Of a stretch of 64,000 nucleotides of DNA, positions 43,182 to 52,618 are shown piece by piece. This DNA comes from JBFHRE01 sp041746105 (lineage in GTDB: Bacteria > Actinomycetota > Acidimicrobiia > Spongiisociales > ZC4RG35): positions 1 through 64,000 of the forward strand of contig JBGTHP010000002.1 in the NCBI GenBank assembly GCA_041746105.1, in the 5' to 3' direction. Below the pieces are notes generated by a model. That model did not search any database and was not told where the DNA came from. It worked only from the letters and a program-made list of their open reading frames with translations. Position 1 is the stretch's first letter, and every line of letters starts with the position of its first letter. The translations under genes and the position numbers were made by a program.

Positions 43182-44792
43182 ATGGGCGCGACCATTTCTC
43201 GAACGGGCTCGGCCGCCCCCGGACCTGGCCCCACTGTCCGATTGAACGCGCGTGGTCGGGCATTCTTCACGGTGATCCCTCTGGTCATCATCGCAACCAT
43301 TGCGATGTGGGTCGGTCGCGCCCCAGAGCCGTCTTTTTCTGAGCCGCTGGACGGTTTGGTGCTTGGGCCCGAAACTCGAGAAATCGGAGTCTCATTCTCT
43401 CGCCCGGTCGCACCCGAATCGGTTTCCGCCACCTTGAACGACCAATCGGTTTCGATTGCGGTCGAAGGCGCATCGGGGACAGTCTCGTTAGGACCCCTCG
43501 CCGGCGGCATCTATCTCCTCGCCGTTTCGGTGGACGGCCGTCTCTTCGATCCGAGTGCGTCTGCGTCTTTTGAGGTCGATGCAACCGCCCCGACGCTGAC
43601 GGCGCCGGCTTTCGACGTGGCCGCCTCGGTGAACAAACCGTTCAGTTTCGAAATTGCGGTCGACGATCCGCTTGCGGTTGTGACAGTCGCCGGGGCGGAG
43701 GTCCAGGTCGCAGATGGGGTTGCGACGGTTGACCTCGAAAGGCCGCCCCGCGTTCCGCTGGAAGTGGTGGCCGTGGATCCATTCGGGAACGAAGCCTCTT
43801 TGACTCTGGTGGTTCCCATCAATCTGGCCGGGGCGCCCGGGCAGGAGGCCATCCGCGGGGTTCACGCCACCGGATACACCTGGGCAACCGAGGAGTTGCG
43901 CCAGCCGATCCTCGACGCGATCGCCTCTGGCATCATCAACACCGTTCAGCTCGACCTCAAAGACGAGGCAGGAGATATCTGGTACGACACCGGTGTTGCC
44001 CTCGCCCATGAACTTGGCGCCGTCACCGTGTTGTGGGACCTCAAGGCGGTTGTCGACGACTTGCACAATCTCAATGTCAGGGTTGTCGGTCGCGTCGTCA
44101 ATTTTCGCGATCCGCGCCTGGCCGCCTACGCGGTCGAGACCGGCCGCATGGATTGGGTGGTCCAGAACCCCGACGGCACCGCCTTCGGCAAATACGGTGG
44201 ATTCACGAATCCTTTCAATCGAGAGGTGTGGGAATACAACATCGCATTGGCAGAAGAAGCGGCACTACTCGGCGTCGACGACATCATGTACGACTACGTG
44301 AGGCGCCCGGATGAGAACATCGAAAGGATGATCTTTCCGGGTCAGGTCGGCACGCCGGAAGAGGCAATCGTCGAGTTTCTGGCGGCGAGTCAGGTGCGCA
44401 TCCACGCCGCGGGTGGCCGACTCGGCGCCGCAGTGTTCGGTATCGCCGCCACTCGCCCAACCGAAATCGGTCAAGACATACCGCGGATATCGGAGGTGGT
44501 CGACTTTGTTTCTCCCATGGTGTATCCATCTCACTGGGGCCCCGGCGAATACGGGGTAGCGGATCCGAACTCACAGCCGTACGAGATCGTTTACGCGTCG
44601 ATGTTGGATTTTATCGAACAGACCAGAGCCGGAGGGGCCGAGGTCATCGTGTGGCTCCAGGACTTCAGCCTCGGTGTCGACTATGGACCGGACGAGGTGA
44701 GAGCGCAGATCGACGCTGCCGCGGCTGCGGGAGTCCCGGGGTTCTTCCTCTGGGACCCGAAAACCACCTATACATGGGCGGGTCTGCGGTAG
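43182..44792 (+). CDS. Membrane-anchored DUF4015 putative glycoside hydrolase, 536 aa
   Basis: One N-terminal helix (about residues 28-45) leads to two Ig-like beta domains (about 55-215). From about residue 220 lies a TIM-barrel DUF4015/GHL-type domain: IRGVHATGYTWATEE, TVQLDLKDEAGDIWY, NPFNREVWEYNIALAEEAALLGVDDIMYDYVRRP, FVSPMVYPSHWGPGEYG and FLLWDP-like end (FFLWDPKTTY). The acidic DD and E residues suit a glycosidase, but no family member here is biochemically assigned. ATG 43182 is chosen; the longer frame overlaps MBOAT coding sequence. It is divergent from MBOAT. Confidence 0.8.
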   Translation: MGATISRTGSAAPGPGPTVRLNARGRAFFTVIPLVIIATIAMWVGRAPEPSFSEPLDGLVLGPETREIGVSFSRPVAPESVSATLNDQSVSIAVEGASGTVSLGPLAGGIYLLAVSVDGRLFDPSASASFEVDATAPTLTAPAFDVAASVNKPFSFEIAVDDPLAVVTVAGAEVQVADGVATVDLERPPRVPLEVVAVDPFGNEASLTLVVPINLAGAPGQEAIRGVHATGYTWATEELRQPILDAIASGIINTVQLDLKDEAGDIWYDTGVALAHELGAVTVLWDLKAVVDDLHNLNVRVVGRVVNFRDPRLAAYAVETGRMDWVVQNPDGTAFGKYGGFTNPFNREVWEYNIALAEEAALLGVDDIMYDYVRRPDENIERMIFPGQVGTPEEAIVEFLAASQVRIHAAGGRLGAAVFGIAATRPTEIGQDIPRISEVVDFVSPMVYPSHWGPGEYGVADPNSQPYEIVYASMLDFIEQTRAGGAEVIVWLQDFSLGVDYGPDEVRAQIDAAAAAGVPGFFLWDPKTTYTWAGLR

Positions 44793-44810
44793 TCGGAACC
44801 GCCGGACCGA

Positions 44811-46043
44811 TCAAGGTTGACGGCCTGTGATGATTCTGGCGCCCCGCCGAAACGTCACGTAGTTCCACCCCCAGCTGATCAGCACCAGCAGCCTGTTGCG
44901 GAAACCGATCAAATACGCGATGTGAATCGCCAGCCACGACACCCAGGCAACGAAGCCACCGAACCGGAGGATACGGAAATCGGCGATTGCTTTGGCCCGG
45001 CCGATGGTCGCCAACGACCCCTTGTTGCGGTAACGAAAGGCTCTCCGAGCTTCACCCTTCAAATCCGCTTCGATCTGGCCCGCTACGTGTTTTCCCTGTT
45101 GGATCGCGGCTGGTGCCACACCGGGAACTCCGGTGATCGCCGCCAGGTCGCCGGCGACAAAGACCTCTGGATGGGCGGGGACCGAAAGGTCTGGGCGAAC
45201 CTCGACCCGACCGGCGCGGTCCAGACTGGCGTTGAGCACCCCGCCGAGCGGTGCGGCTTTGACTCCTGCTGCCCACAGGACGGTCCCGCTCTCGATCCTG
45301 CTGCCATCGGCCAAGGTGACGCCATCGTGGTCGACTGCTGAGACCATCGCCCCGGTCATGACCTCGACGCCGAGTGTCTCTAGTTGGCGCTGGGCCGAGG
45401 CCGACAATGTTGGGGGGTAAGTGGGCAGGACTCTGTCTCCGCCTTCGACCAGAATCACTCTGGCGTTGGCGGGATCGATCCGATCGAATTCGCTCTGCAT
45501 GGCATGGTTGGCGATTTCGATCAATGCGCCCGCCAGTTCGACGCCGGTTGGTCCCGCTCCGACGATTACAAACGTCAAAAGCTGTTTCGCCTGATCGGGA
45601 TCCTGCTCGGCTCGTTCGAAAGCATTGAGAATCCTGCGTCGTATCTCGAGAGCATCTTCGATCGTTTTCAGGCCAGGAGCTGCATCCGACCAGCTGTCAT
45701 GTCCGAAATACGAATGGGTTGCACCCGCCGCGACTACCAGCCAGTCGTATGGGACGACCTCATCGTGATTGGTAGTGACGGTTCGACTGTCCAGATCGAT
45801 CGAGGTCACCTCGCCGAGGATCACTCGATCGACGTTGGGTTGATTCCGAAAGACCGAGCGGATGGGATAGGCGATGTCAGACGGGTTGAGACCCGCAGTT
45901 GCCACCTGGTAGAGAAGCGGCTGGAAGAGATGAAAGTTGCGGCGGTCGATGATCGTGATCGAGACATCGGCATTGGCGAGGGATCTGGCGGTGTTGAGTC
46001 CCGCAAATCCGGCTCCGATTACGACCACTCGATGGAGGGACAC
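44811..46043 (-). CDS. ndh: Type II NADH dehydrogenase (NDH-2), 410 aa
   Basis: Single-subunit, non-proton-pumping NADH:quinone oxidoreductase. The FAD motif VVVIGAGFAGLNTARSL is at the N-terminus, RRNFHLFQPLLYQVATAGL is the family signature (about residues 34-52), the NADH-binding GAGPTGVELAGAL is near 155, and VFVAGDLAAI near 290. The C-terminal part is basic and hydrophobic for membrane attachment. GTG 46043 gives the usual start; more upstream residues lack homology. It is divergent from fabH. Confidence 0.9.
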   Translation of the reverse strand: MSLHRVVVIGAGFAGLNTARSLANADVSITIIDRRNFHLFQPLLYQVATAGLNPSDIAYPIRSVFRNQPNVDRVILGEVTSIDLDSRTVTTNHDEVVPYDWLVVAAGATHSYFGHDSWSDAAPGLKTIEDALEIRRRILNAFERAEQDPDQAKQLLTFVIVGAGPTGVELAGALIEIANHAMQSEFDRIDPANARVILVEGGDRVLPTYPPTLSASAQRQLETLGVEVMTGAMVSAVDHDGVTLADGSRIESGTVLWAAGVKAAPLGGVLNASLDRAGRVEVRPDLSVPAHPEVFVAGDLAAITGVPGVAPAAIQQGKHVAGQIEADLKGEARRAFRYRNKGSLATIGRAKAIADFRILRFGGFVAWVSWLAIHIAYLIGFRNRLLVLISWGWNYVTFRRGARIITGRQP

Positions 46044-46144
46044 AACATCATTCTCTCCGATGGCCGCACCCGGCGCCAATCAGGTCGGCGGAACGGCGCC
46101 GCGGGCACGATGAGGTGGAGTAGATTCTCGCGAGGAGGAAAGAG

Positions 46145-47122
46145 CTGTCGTATCTCGTCGGTTTTGGTGGCTACGTGCCGGATAGGGTCGTCACGAACGA
46201 CCACTGGTCGGCCGTCCTCGATACCAGCGACGAGTGGATCACGACCCGGACCGGGATCAAACAACGGCGCTTTGCGGCAGACGATCAGTCGACCGTGGAT
46301 CTGGCGGAGTCGGCATCGACCGTGGCGTTGATCGATGCCGGCCTGGCGGTCGGCGACATCGACGAAATCATCGTCGCCACAGACACGCCGGAGGTTCTCA
46401 CCCCCGATACGGCTTCCTTTCTTCAACACCGCCTGGGGGCGCGTTCGGTGCCGGCATACGATTTGGGCGGCAGCGGCTGCGCCGGGTTTGTTCAGGCCCT
46501 TGATGTGGCAAGGGCGCGTCTGTTGCTGAAACCGGGCCGAATCCTGGTGGTCGGCGTCGAGTTGATAAGCCGTCTCATCTCATTTGACGATCGAGCCACT
46601 GCCGTGCTCTTCGGCGACGGCGCCGGCGCGGTGGTGATGAGCTCTGAGTCCGGAAGAGCCAAGGTCTTGGATGTTGTTGCCGGGACCGATGGCTCCCAGT
46701 CAGACATTTTGACTGTCCGTCCCGGTGGCACCAGGGTCCCTGTGACCTCCGAACTCGTGGCGACCGGAGAACACAAACGGCTGATCATGAACGGCGGCGA
46801 GGTCTTCAAGCAGGCGGTGAGACGAATGTCGGCGGCCGTGGAGGAGGTTCTCCAGAATGTGGGAAAGGCGCCGTCCGAGGTTGCTCTCGTTATCCCTCAC
46901 CAAGCCAACAAACGGATCATCGATGCGGTTGGTGCCCGCCTCGGCATCGATCCGGAGCGTGTATACGTGAACGTTCAGGACTACGGGAACACCGGTTCCG
47001 CCTCGGTTCCGCTGGCTCTCTGGGAGGCGAGAAGCAAGGGTCTGATCGGAGAAGGGGATCTGGTCGTGCTCACGGCGTTTGGCGCCGGTTTTCACTGGGC
47101 TGCGGCGGCCATCCAGTTCTGA
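46145..47122 (+). CDS. fabH: Beta-ketoacyl-ACP synthase III (FabH), 325 aa, probable CTG start
   Basis: Starts fatty acid synthesis by condensing acyl-CoA with malonyl-ACP. The triad is complete: Cys in LGGSGCAGFV, His in IPHQANKRII, and Asn in YGNTGSASV. If translation starts at CTG 46145, the N-terminus is SYLVGFGGYVPDRVVTN, which matches FabH, and the active Cys becomes residue 112, the usual number. AGGAGG at 46133-46138 is 6 bp before that CTG. The first conventional start, GTG 46175, would delete the first beta strand. No other fab genes are adjacent. Confidence 0.88.
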   Translation: MSYLVGFGGYVPDRVVTNDHWSAVLDTSDEWITTRTGIKQRRFAADDQSTVDLAESASTVALIDAGLAVGDIDEIIVATDTPEVLTPDTASFLQHRLGARSVPAYDLGGSGCAGFVQALDVARARLLLKPGRILVVGVELISRLISFDDRATAVLFGDGAGAVVMSSESGRAKVLDVVAGTDGSQSDILTVRPGGTRVPVTSELVATGEHKRLIMNGGEVFKQAVRRMSAAVEEVLQNVGKAPSEVALVIPHQANKRIIDAVGARLGIDPERVYVNVQDYGNTGSASVPLALWEARSKGLIGEGDLVVLTAFGAGFHWAAAAIQF

Positions 47123-47167
47123 CCGTACGGATTCGACAGCGACCGGTGATTCGGGAAATATCCCGCT

Positions 47168-48328
47168 GTGCGGTCACCCATCTTCACACCACCATTTCGC
47201 CGCGCCTTTGTTGCCAACGTCTTTTCCGACATATCCTTCAATCTCCTGGTGCACTTCCCCGGCTTCCTCAAGGGTCTAGGTGCGGGAGAGGCGCTGATTG
47301 GCACAATTGCCTCCGTGGCGGTGCTGGCGTCGGTCTCTCTCAGGCCGGGAATGGGCCAGATCATGGATCGCCGTGGAAGGCTGCCAATCGTCCGGCTGGC
47401 ATCACTGCTCCGGGTCGGGGCTGTGTTCCTTTTCTTCACGATCGGTGGGATCGGGCCATGGGTGTTCGTGGTGAGGGCCCTGTATGGGATTTGCACCGCA
47501 GTTGTCTTCACCGGGCTCTTCACCTATGCCAACGACGTGATGCCCCCGGAACGGCGCACCCAGGCGATCGCCCTGTATGGCCTGTCGGGGATGATCCCTG
47601 GCATGTTCGGGGCTGCGCTTGGGGACGTGGTCATCGCCCGTTGGGGCTTCGACGGCCTTTTTGCCACCATTGCCCTGTTCGATCTGGGAAGCGCGATTGC
47701 GATTAGAACGCTGAAACCGTTGCCCCGAATCGGGTCCTTCGCCAATCGTCTCGGGTTCAGAAAGCTCGGCCTCCAGATGACGCTGCGCCCGGTCTGGGTC
47801 ATGACGCTGTCTTTTGGTCTTGTTTTTGCGTCCCTCCAAACATTCATGCGCACATTCGTGGACGTCAATGGCGTCGGAACCGTAGGGCTGTTCTTCTTTG
47901 CCTATTCCTCAACTGCGGTCGCCCTGAGGCTTTCGATGTCGTGGGCACCCGACCGATTCGGGTTCAAGAGGATTCTCTACCCGGTTGTCGTTTCGCAGGC
48001 CACCGGGCTGATCCTGCTTTCCGGTGCTACCACCCTCCCCCGTTTTGTCGCAGGGGCAATGCTGACGGGCGCCGGTCACGCTTTCTTGTTCCCGGTGCTG
48101 GCTCGCCTCGCCGTCGAGCGTTCTCCGGATGAGGACCGTGGCGCCGCCGCAGGCCTGTTCACTGCGATGTTCGACCTGTCGATCCTGGTGGGGGGCCCGG
48201 CGCTCGGGCTGATAATCGAGGGCAGCGGCTACCGATCGATGTATCTGACTGTCGCCGGCGTGGTAATTGTCGGTGTGTTGGCATTCGCCGCCCTTGAAAG
48301 GCGACACCCGAAGCCGATCGCGGTATGA
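47168..48328 (+). CDS. MFS transporter, 386 aa
   Basis: Twelve hydrophobic segments; loop 2-3 contains GQIMDRRGRLPIVR (motif A-like). LRPGMGQIMDRRGR and the mid-protein DVMPPERRTQAIALYGLSGM place it in the drug/solute exporter group. GTG 47168 starts the protein 45 bp after fabH, so it may be in the fabH transcript. Substrate unknown. Confidence 0.82.
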   Translation: MRSPIFTPPFRRAFVANVFSDISFNLLVHFPGFLKGLGAGEALIGTIASVAVLASVSLRPGMGQIMDRRGRLPIVRLASLLRVGAVFLFFTIGGIGPWVFVVRALYGICTAVVFTGLFTYANDVMPPERRTQAIALYGLSGMIPGMFGAALGDVVIARWGFDGLFATIALFDLGSAIAIRTLKPLPRIGSFANRLGFRKLGLQMTLRPVWVMTLSFGLVFASLQTFMRTFVDVNGVGTVGLFFFAYSSTAVALRLSMSWAPDRFGFKRILYPVVVSQATGLILLSGATTLPRFVAGAMLTGAGHAFLFPVLARLAVERSPDEDRGAAAGLFTAMFDLSILVGGPALGLIIEGSGYRSMYLTVAGVVIVGVLAFAALERRHPKPIAV

Positions 48329-48339
48329 GAAGCCGGGTT

Positions 48340-48735
48340 TCAGTTCACGGTTCGAGCGCGAACCATGATGCAGGCGTGTGCCAGAAAAGTGTTCCCGGAC
48401 GCTTCTAGAGCGGAAACGGATTTTGCATCCTCTGACCCTGGTTGAAGCCAGAAGTTGTCAAGGCCGAGTCGTTGCGCTTCCTGGATAACTTTCAGGGTTT
48501 GATCGGGGGGCACGACAAAGTCGATGATGGTTGGTCGTGTGGGCAGCGAGGCAAGGTTGGGGTAACACACATCTCCGTCAACCGTGGCTCGGTTGGGATT
48601 GACCGGCACAAGGTTGAATCCCTTCGACTTCAGATCCCGATAGATGATGCTCCCGTACTTGTAGGGGCTGTCGGTGGCTCCGACCACGGCGATCAAATGG
48701 TCGGCCTCGTACAACAAAGGTGTCAGGTCGGTCAT
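48340..48735 (-). CDS. CoA-binding domain protein (YccU-like), 131 aa
   Basis: A stand-alone Rossmann CoA-binding domain: LIAVVGATDSPYKYGSIIYRDLKSKGFNLVPVNPN in the first half (motifs GATDSPYKYG, VPVNPN) and IIDFVVPPDQTLKVIQEA plus FWLQPGSED later. These proteins are widespread and of unknown role. ATG 48735 shares one base with the stop of the upstream dehalogenase gene. Convergent with the MFS gene. Confidence 0.85.
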   Translation of the reverse strand: MTDLTPLLYEADHLIAVVGATDSPYKYGSIIYRDLKSKGFNLVPVNPNRATVDGDVCYPNLASLPTRPTIIDFVVPPDQTLKVIQEAQRLGLDNFWLQPGSEDAKSVSALEASGNTFLAHACIMVRARTVN

Positions 48736-49403
48736 CACTGGTGCTCCAGACCGTGAACAAACTCGTTCAGATTTGGTCCTCGCCAACCGGGTGTGGAAGT
48801 CTTGATGCTCCAAACCGCTCCCGGGCGGTCGAGGAAGGCACCGGCCATTCCGACGGTTTGTGCACCATGAACGTCCCAGTCGTGGGCGGCCACCATGACG
48901 GCTTCGTCTGGCCCGATTCCGAGGTGGTCGAGCGCCATCGTGTACGGCTCGGCCGACGGCTTGAACTTCCGAACTGTTTCCACACTCAAGGCCGCCTCGA
49001 AGTGTTGCGTGATGCCGGCGTTCTCGAGTTGCCGGCCCGCGACGTCAATGGAACTGTTCGTGAGAGTGATCATGCGGTAGCCCAAGGCGGTCAGCCGTTG
49101 GAGCGCGGATGGGACGTCCGGATGAGGCGGGAGCGATTTCATCATCGCGACCACTCTCTCCGCTTGGCCGCTCTCGAGTTCGACGTGCCGTTTCTTGGCA
49201 AGCGCCTCCAATGCCTCGACCCCGATTTCGCCGAAGGAGCGATAGCTGTCGGTCAGATTGGCCACGAGCGAGCCGTGAAGCATCCGGGCGAACCATTCCC
49301 CGAGAGGCGCCGATGGTCCAAATATCCCTTCGAATGGGGACCGCAACGCCGATAGGTCGAGCAACGTTTCGTTGACATCGAAAACGATCACTGGTGGTGC
49401 CAT
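48735..49403 (-). CDS. Haloacid dehalogenase type II-like HAD hydrolase, 222 aa
   Basis: HAD motif I VIVFDVNETLLDLSAL, motif II MITLTNSSIDVAG, and KFKPSAEPYTMALDHLG with VMVAAHDWDVHGAQTVGM as motifs III/IV, typical of L-2-haloacid dehalogenases. It is related to the protein at 8692 but is not a close copy. It is coupled to the CoA-binding gene downstream and divergent from the large lipoprotein gene. Confidence 0.85.
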   Translation of the reverse strand: MAPPVIVFDVNETLLDLSALRSPFEGIFGPSAPLGEWFARMLHGSLVANLTDSYRSFGEIGVEALEALAKKRHVELESGQAERVVAMMKSLPPHPDVPSALQRLTALGYRMITLTNSSIDVAGRQLENAGITQHFEAALSVETVRKFKPSAEPYTMALDHLGIGPDEAVMVAAHDWDVHGAQTVGMAGAFLDRPGAVWSIKTSTPGWRGPNLNEFVHGLEHQ

Positions 49404-49434
49404 ATCAATCAGAACCTCTTGTGCGGTGCCAGTA

Positions 49435-49471
49435 TTTCGCCGTTTCGGCGAAAACCCCGGTTTGCCGGGGT
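49435..49471. promoter_or_regulatory. Two abutting perfect hairpins in a divergent promoter region
   Basis: TTTCGCCG-TTT-CGGCGAAA (49435-49453) is directly followed by ACCCCGG-TTTG-CCGGGGT (49454-49471). They lie between the divergent dehalogenase and lipoprotein genes, where terminators are not expected, and neither is followed by a T-run. They may be operators or 5' leader structures. Confidence 0.55.
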
Positions 49472-49528
49472 CGGAGCAAATTCAGAAGGTACCTTGTTGC
49501 AGGCAGCGCTTTCTCAGGGACTTCTCCT

Positions 49529-52500
49529 ATGACGCGTAGGGTACGGTTGATCGCGGTCGCCGCAGTCATGGCTTTGGTCTCTGCTGCCTGCACGCAGGCA
49601 TCGGTCGACTCGAATCCAGCGGGTGCGACTGTTGCAACCAACTTCGATCCTGCGGTGCGCAATCCTCCGCCACCCGCTCCGATCGCGGCGGTATTGCGTC
49701 AGCCGGGTGCCGCAGGGACCGCTTTCACAGGATCGCCAACACCGCTCGGCGCCTACGTGTGGTCCGAGGCCGAACTGGCAAGAGTTGAGATCTGGGCTGA
49801 CGGCGACTTGGTCGAAGCTATCAACCTCGAGGTCGCTACGACCGAGGCGCGGTTCGGGATCGAGTGGGTCCCTCCTGCTTCAGGGACTTATGCCTTGGTA
49901 GCGCGGGGTATAGATGTAGTCGGGCGCACCGCGACCTCATTCCCGCTTTGGGCGAGAGTTTCCGACCTTCCCGAATCGGCGCCGACCGCGGCGGCCGCGC
50001 TCGGGCGACTGGCCGCTCCGCGCTCGGCGCCACCGTTCAGGGTTCTGGCCGCCCAAACGGTGGCCCCGGCACCGCTCGGGCTGCTTCCCTATTCGCCGCC
50101 TCCGCCCGCCGTCGTGATCGATGGAGACGATTGCACCGCCACCCTCACGGTGGCTGCGATATCGGATGCTGCCGGCACTGCGGTGTACGCCTCTGTTTTC
50201 GGATCCGCTGGATTTGTTCCGGCCGGATTGGTAGCACCCGATGGGGGTGAGGTGACAGTGCCTCTGGGCGCCTCCCCTGTTGCCCTGTACTTGGAGGCTT
50301 TTGACGCCTCGATCTCCGCTCCTTCTCCTCCCCTGGTGATTGCTCCACCAAACCCATGCGTGGAGAGAGGGTGGACCGGTGACCTCGTTCTCAAGAACGG
50401 CGTGCTCGGCAATAACAAGGGAGCCGATAGGGCCTACCTATTTGTCAGCCGAGACGGGGGCGAGATCTGGGATCGTGCCCCTTCCGACGATCGGACGTTT
50501 GTTTTGCCGAATGCGAAAGGAGATCTCGAATTCGGGCCGGTGTTGCCGCCGAATCTTCCCGGCGCAACTGTGATGTTCGAGGCCTGGGGGTGGGTCAACG
50601 ATGATCTGATGCCTCTGGGGCGAGGTTCCTATGCGACGCCGGTGCCAGGTTTTGGTGATCTGATCGCAGCTCCCCACAACGGGCCTCTGCTGGCAGATTC
50701 AGGGCTGGATTGGGTGCTGGGGGCAAACGCCGGGCCCCCACTGGTGCGAGAAGGCACCATCTGCACCTACCCACCCACCGCGGGCGCGGCAACATCCGGT
50801 CCCACTACCCCTGTCAGTGTGGTGGGCGGCAACGCCGCCACCACAACCACCTCAGGACCGGTAATCGCCACGTACCCCGATGGTTGCACCAACGCTCCTC
50901 TGGGCAACTACTCGAAGGTTTTCAGGTGGACGCCGATCTCACCTTTGTTTGACGAGGGATTGCTCCAGGTGAGCACCGTTCCTCCTCCTTCCAGTGCCGG
51001 GCTGTCCTTTCCCGGAATGGTGTTGACCCAGGCAGTCATGAAGGCCGCCGGCACAAGTGTCGATTTCGAGGTGGATATTCCCTCGATTCTCAATCCACCA
51101 CCGTCCCAAGCCGTTCTCACCAGCCCTGAGAACCTCACGTTCCAGACGATCAAGGAGTTGGCCGGGAATGCTCGCCGCGGCATAGCGGCCTTCGTTCCAC
51201 CCCCGAAGCTCGAACTAGGCCCGCCCGACACCTTGTACCTTCGGGTGGTCCCCACCAAGAACGCGGTGCCGCTACCCGGAGTGTCCAACTGGGTTGTGAT
51301 CCATCTCGATCACCAACAGGCCGGGGCCCTAAAGAAGCCGGATCCGATCCCGGGGCTGTCGGTGACCGTCCAGATGACTCCGCCCCGCGCTCCCAACCCG
51401 GCCTACCAATACTGCGTCAGAGTGCTCGAAAACCCGTGGGGATCGAAGAATCTGCCGCCGTCGCAAACGGCGTTGTGGTTCGCCATAAAGGGCGAGCCCG
51501 TTCCTTTGAACATGTACCCGGAGACCTATTACCAGTCGTTCGAGGCGACTGCCTTCGTCTTCGAGAATGGCGCGAAAGTCCAGAAGGGAATGGTTCCCGG
51601 AGCCACTGTCTGTGCGTTCAAGCCGTCACCACCTGACAAGGATTGGTGGGATTATGTCGTCGACGCCGTCAACTTTGTTGCGTTCGTGTGGGACACCTAC
51701 TCCTACTTGTGGGACATGCTCAAAGAAAAGGTGGCCGAGGTTCTGGCTGTGGTCTCCGGGTGTCGAGCCCTGGCAGAGGCGGCCGGGGCGAGCGAGGACG
51801 ACGCCCACAAGTACTGCGTTGCAGCCAGCATCCAGGTGATCAACTACGGACTCACCGCGGTCGGGCTACCGCCTTCGATACCCAAAGTGTCGGAATTGAT
51901 GGAGTCGGCCAAGGGGGACCTGGCCGATTACGTGGTGGCGTTTGGTGCCCAATCGGGTTTCTTGGACTGCGGTGAAACGCTCCAGTCCCAGTGTGAGGAG
52001 TGGGCCAAAGAATTGGTGAAACAACTCATCGACAAAATCCATGAGCAGGCTTCGAAGTCAGCGATTCAAGCCGTTGCCAACTCCGGGTTTGTGTTGGCCG
52101 TCCATCCCGGGATACGAGTCATCCCTGAACCCGCAGGGACCCTGTCGCCCGCCACTTTCGACATCGTGCTGACCCGAAGCGCCGACCCGAATGCCGCTCC
52201 TCCGCCCACCTCGTGCAAACTCACGGGTTTCGTCCACGGGACCAAGGCTCATTTCGAATGGTGGGACTATCCAAAACAGAAATGGGTGACTGGCCCCGTG
52301 TTCTTTCTCAACATGATGTTGCCGGTAAACAAAACCGTCGACTTGAGCGAATTGAAGCCCGGCGAGAGCATTCGTGTCTATATCACCTTGGACAAACTGA
52401 ACGCTTGGTATCCGCCCGGTCAGCACCCCGGGCTCAACAACGTCCCCTGGAATATCAAACCGGTGACCTGGATCTTCTTCAACTCCTGGGGGACCCAGAG

Positions 52501-52618
52501 TCCGACCGTCAAGCAGGCAAAAACCTCATCGGAGATGGTGCTTTCGGGGTGCGGTTTCTCGGCAAGCCAGGTATTTGACCAGGATGCCGTCCCGACCGAG
52601 CCGTGGGAGATCCCATGA
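49529..52618 (+). CDS. Large secreted lipoprotein of unknown function, 1029 aa
   Basis: MTRRVRLIAVAAVMALVSAAC is a lipoprotein signal with lipobox VSAAC (Cys near residue 21). An Ig-like domain (AYVWSEAELARVEIWADGDL...GTYALVARGIDVVG) follows, then Pro-rich stretches and a long, mostly beta region with little homology I can name. Residues about 700-790 contain DYVVDAVNFVAFVWDTYSYLWDMLKEKV, a possible amphipathic or hydrophobic helix, and later a Cys-rich CGETLQSQCEEW. I do not recognise the family. Its stop overlaps the next start (ATGA), so it is made together with the following secreted protein. Confidence 0.75.
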   Translation: MTRRVRLIAVAAVMALVSAACTQASVDSNPAGATVATNFDPAVRNPPPPAPIAAVLRQPGAAGTAFTGSPTPLGAYVWSEAELARVEIWADGDLVEAINLEVATTEARFGIEWVPPASGTYALVARGIDVVGRTATSFPLWARVSDLPESAPTAAAALGRLAAPRSAPPFRVLAAQTVAPAPLGLLPYSPPPPAVVIDGDDCTATLTVAAISDAAGTAVYASVFGSAGFVPAGLVAPDGGEVTVPLGASPVALYLEAFDASISAPSPPLVIAPPNPCVERGWTGDLVLKNGVLGNNKGADRAYLFVSRDGGEIWDRAPSDDRTFVLPNAKGDLEFGPVLPPNLPGATVMFEAWGWVNDDLMPLGRGSYATPVPGFGDLIAAPHNGPLLADSGLDWVLGANAGPPLVREGTICTYPPTAGAATSGPTTPVSVVGGNAATTTTSGPVIATYPDGCTNAPLGNYSKVFRWTPISPLFDEGLLQVSTVPPPSSAGLSFPGMVLTQAVMKAAGTSVDFEVDIPSILNPPPSQAVLTSPENLTFQTIKELAGNARRGIAAFVPPPKLELGPPDTLYLRVVPTKNAVPLPGVSNWVVIHLDHQQAGALKKPDPIPGLSVTVQMTPPRAPNPAYQYCVRVLENPWGSKNLPPSQTALWFAIKGEPVPLNMYPETYYQSFEATAFVFENGAKVQKGMVPGATVCAFKPSPPDKDWWDYVVDAVNFVAFVWDTYSYLWDMLKEKVAEVLAVVSGCRALAEAAGASEDDAHKYCVAASIQVINYGLTAVGLPPSIPKVSELMESAKGDLADYVVAFGAQSGFLDCGETLQSQCEEWAKELVKQLIDKIHEQASKSAIQAVANSGFVLAVHPGIRVIPEPAGTLSPATFDIVLTRSADPNAAPPPTSCKLTGFVHGTKAHFEWWDYPKQKWVTGPVFFLNMMLPVNKTVDLSELKPGESIRVYITLDKLNAWYPPGQHPGLNNVPWNIKPVTWIFFNSWGTQSPTVKQAKTSSEMVLSGCGFSASQVFDQDAVPTEPWEIP

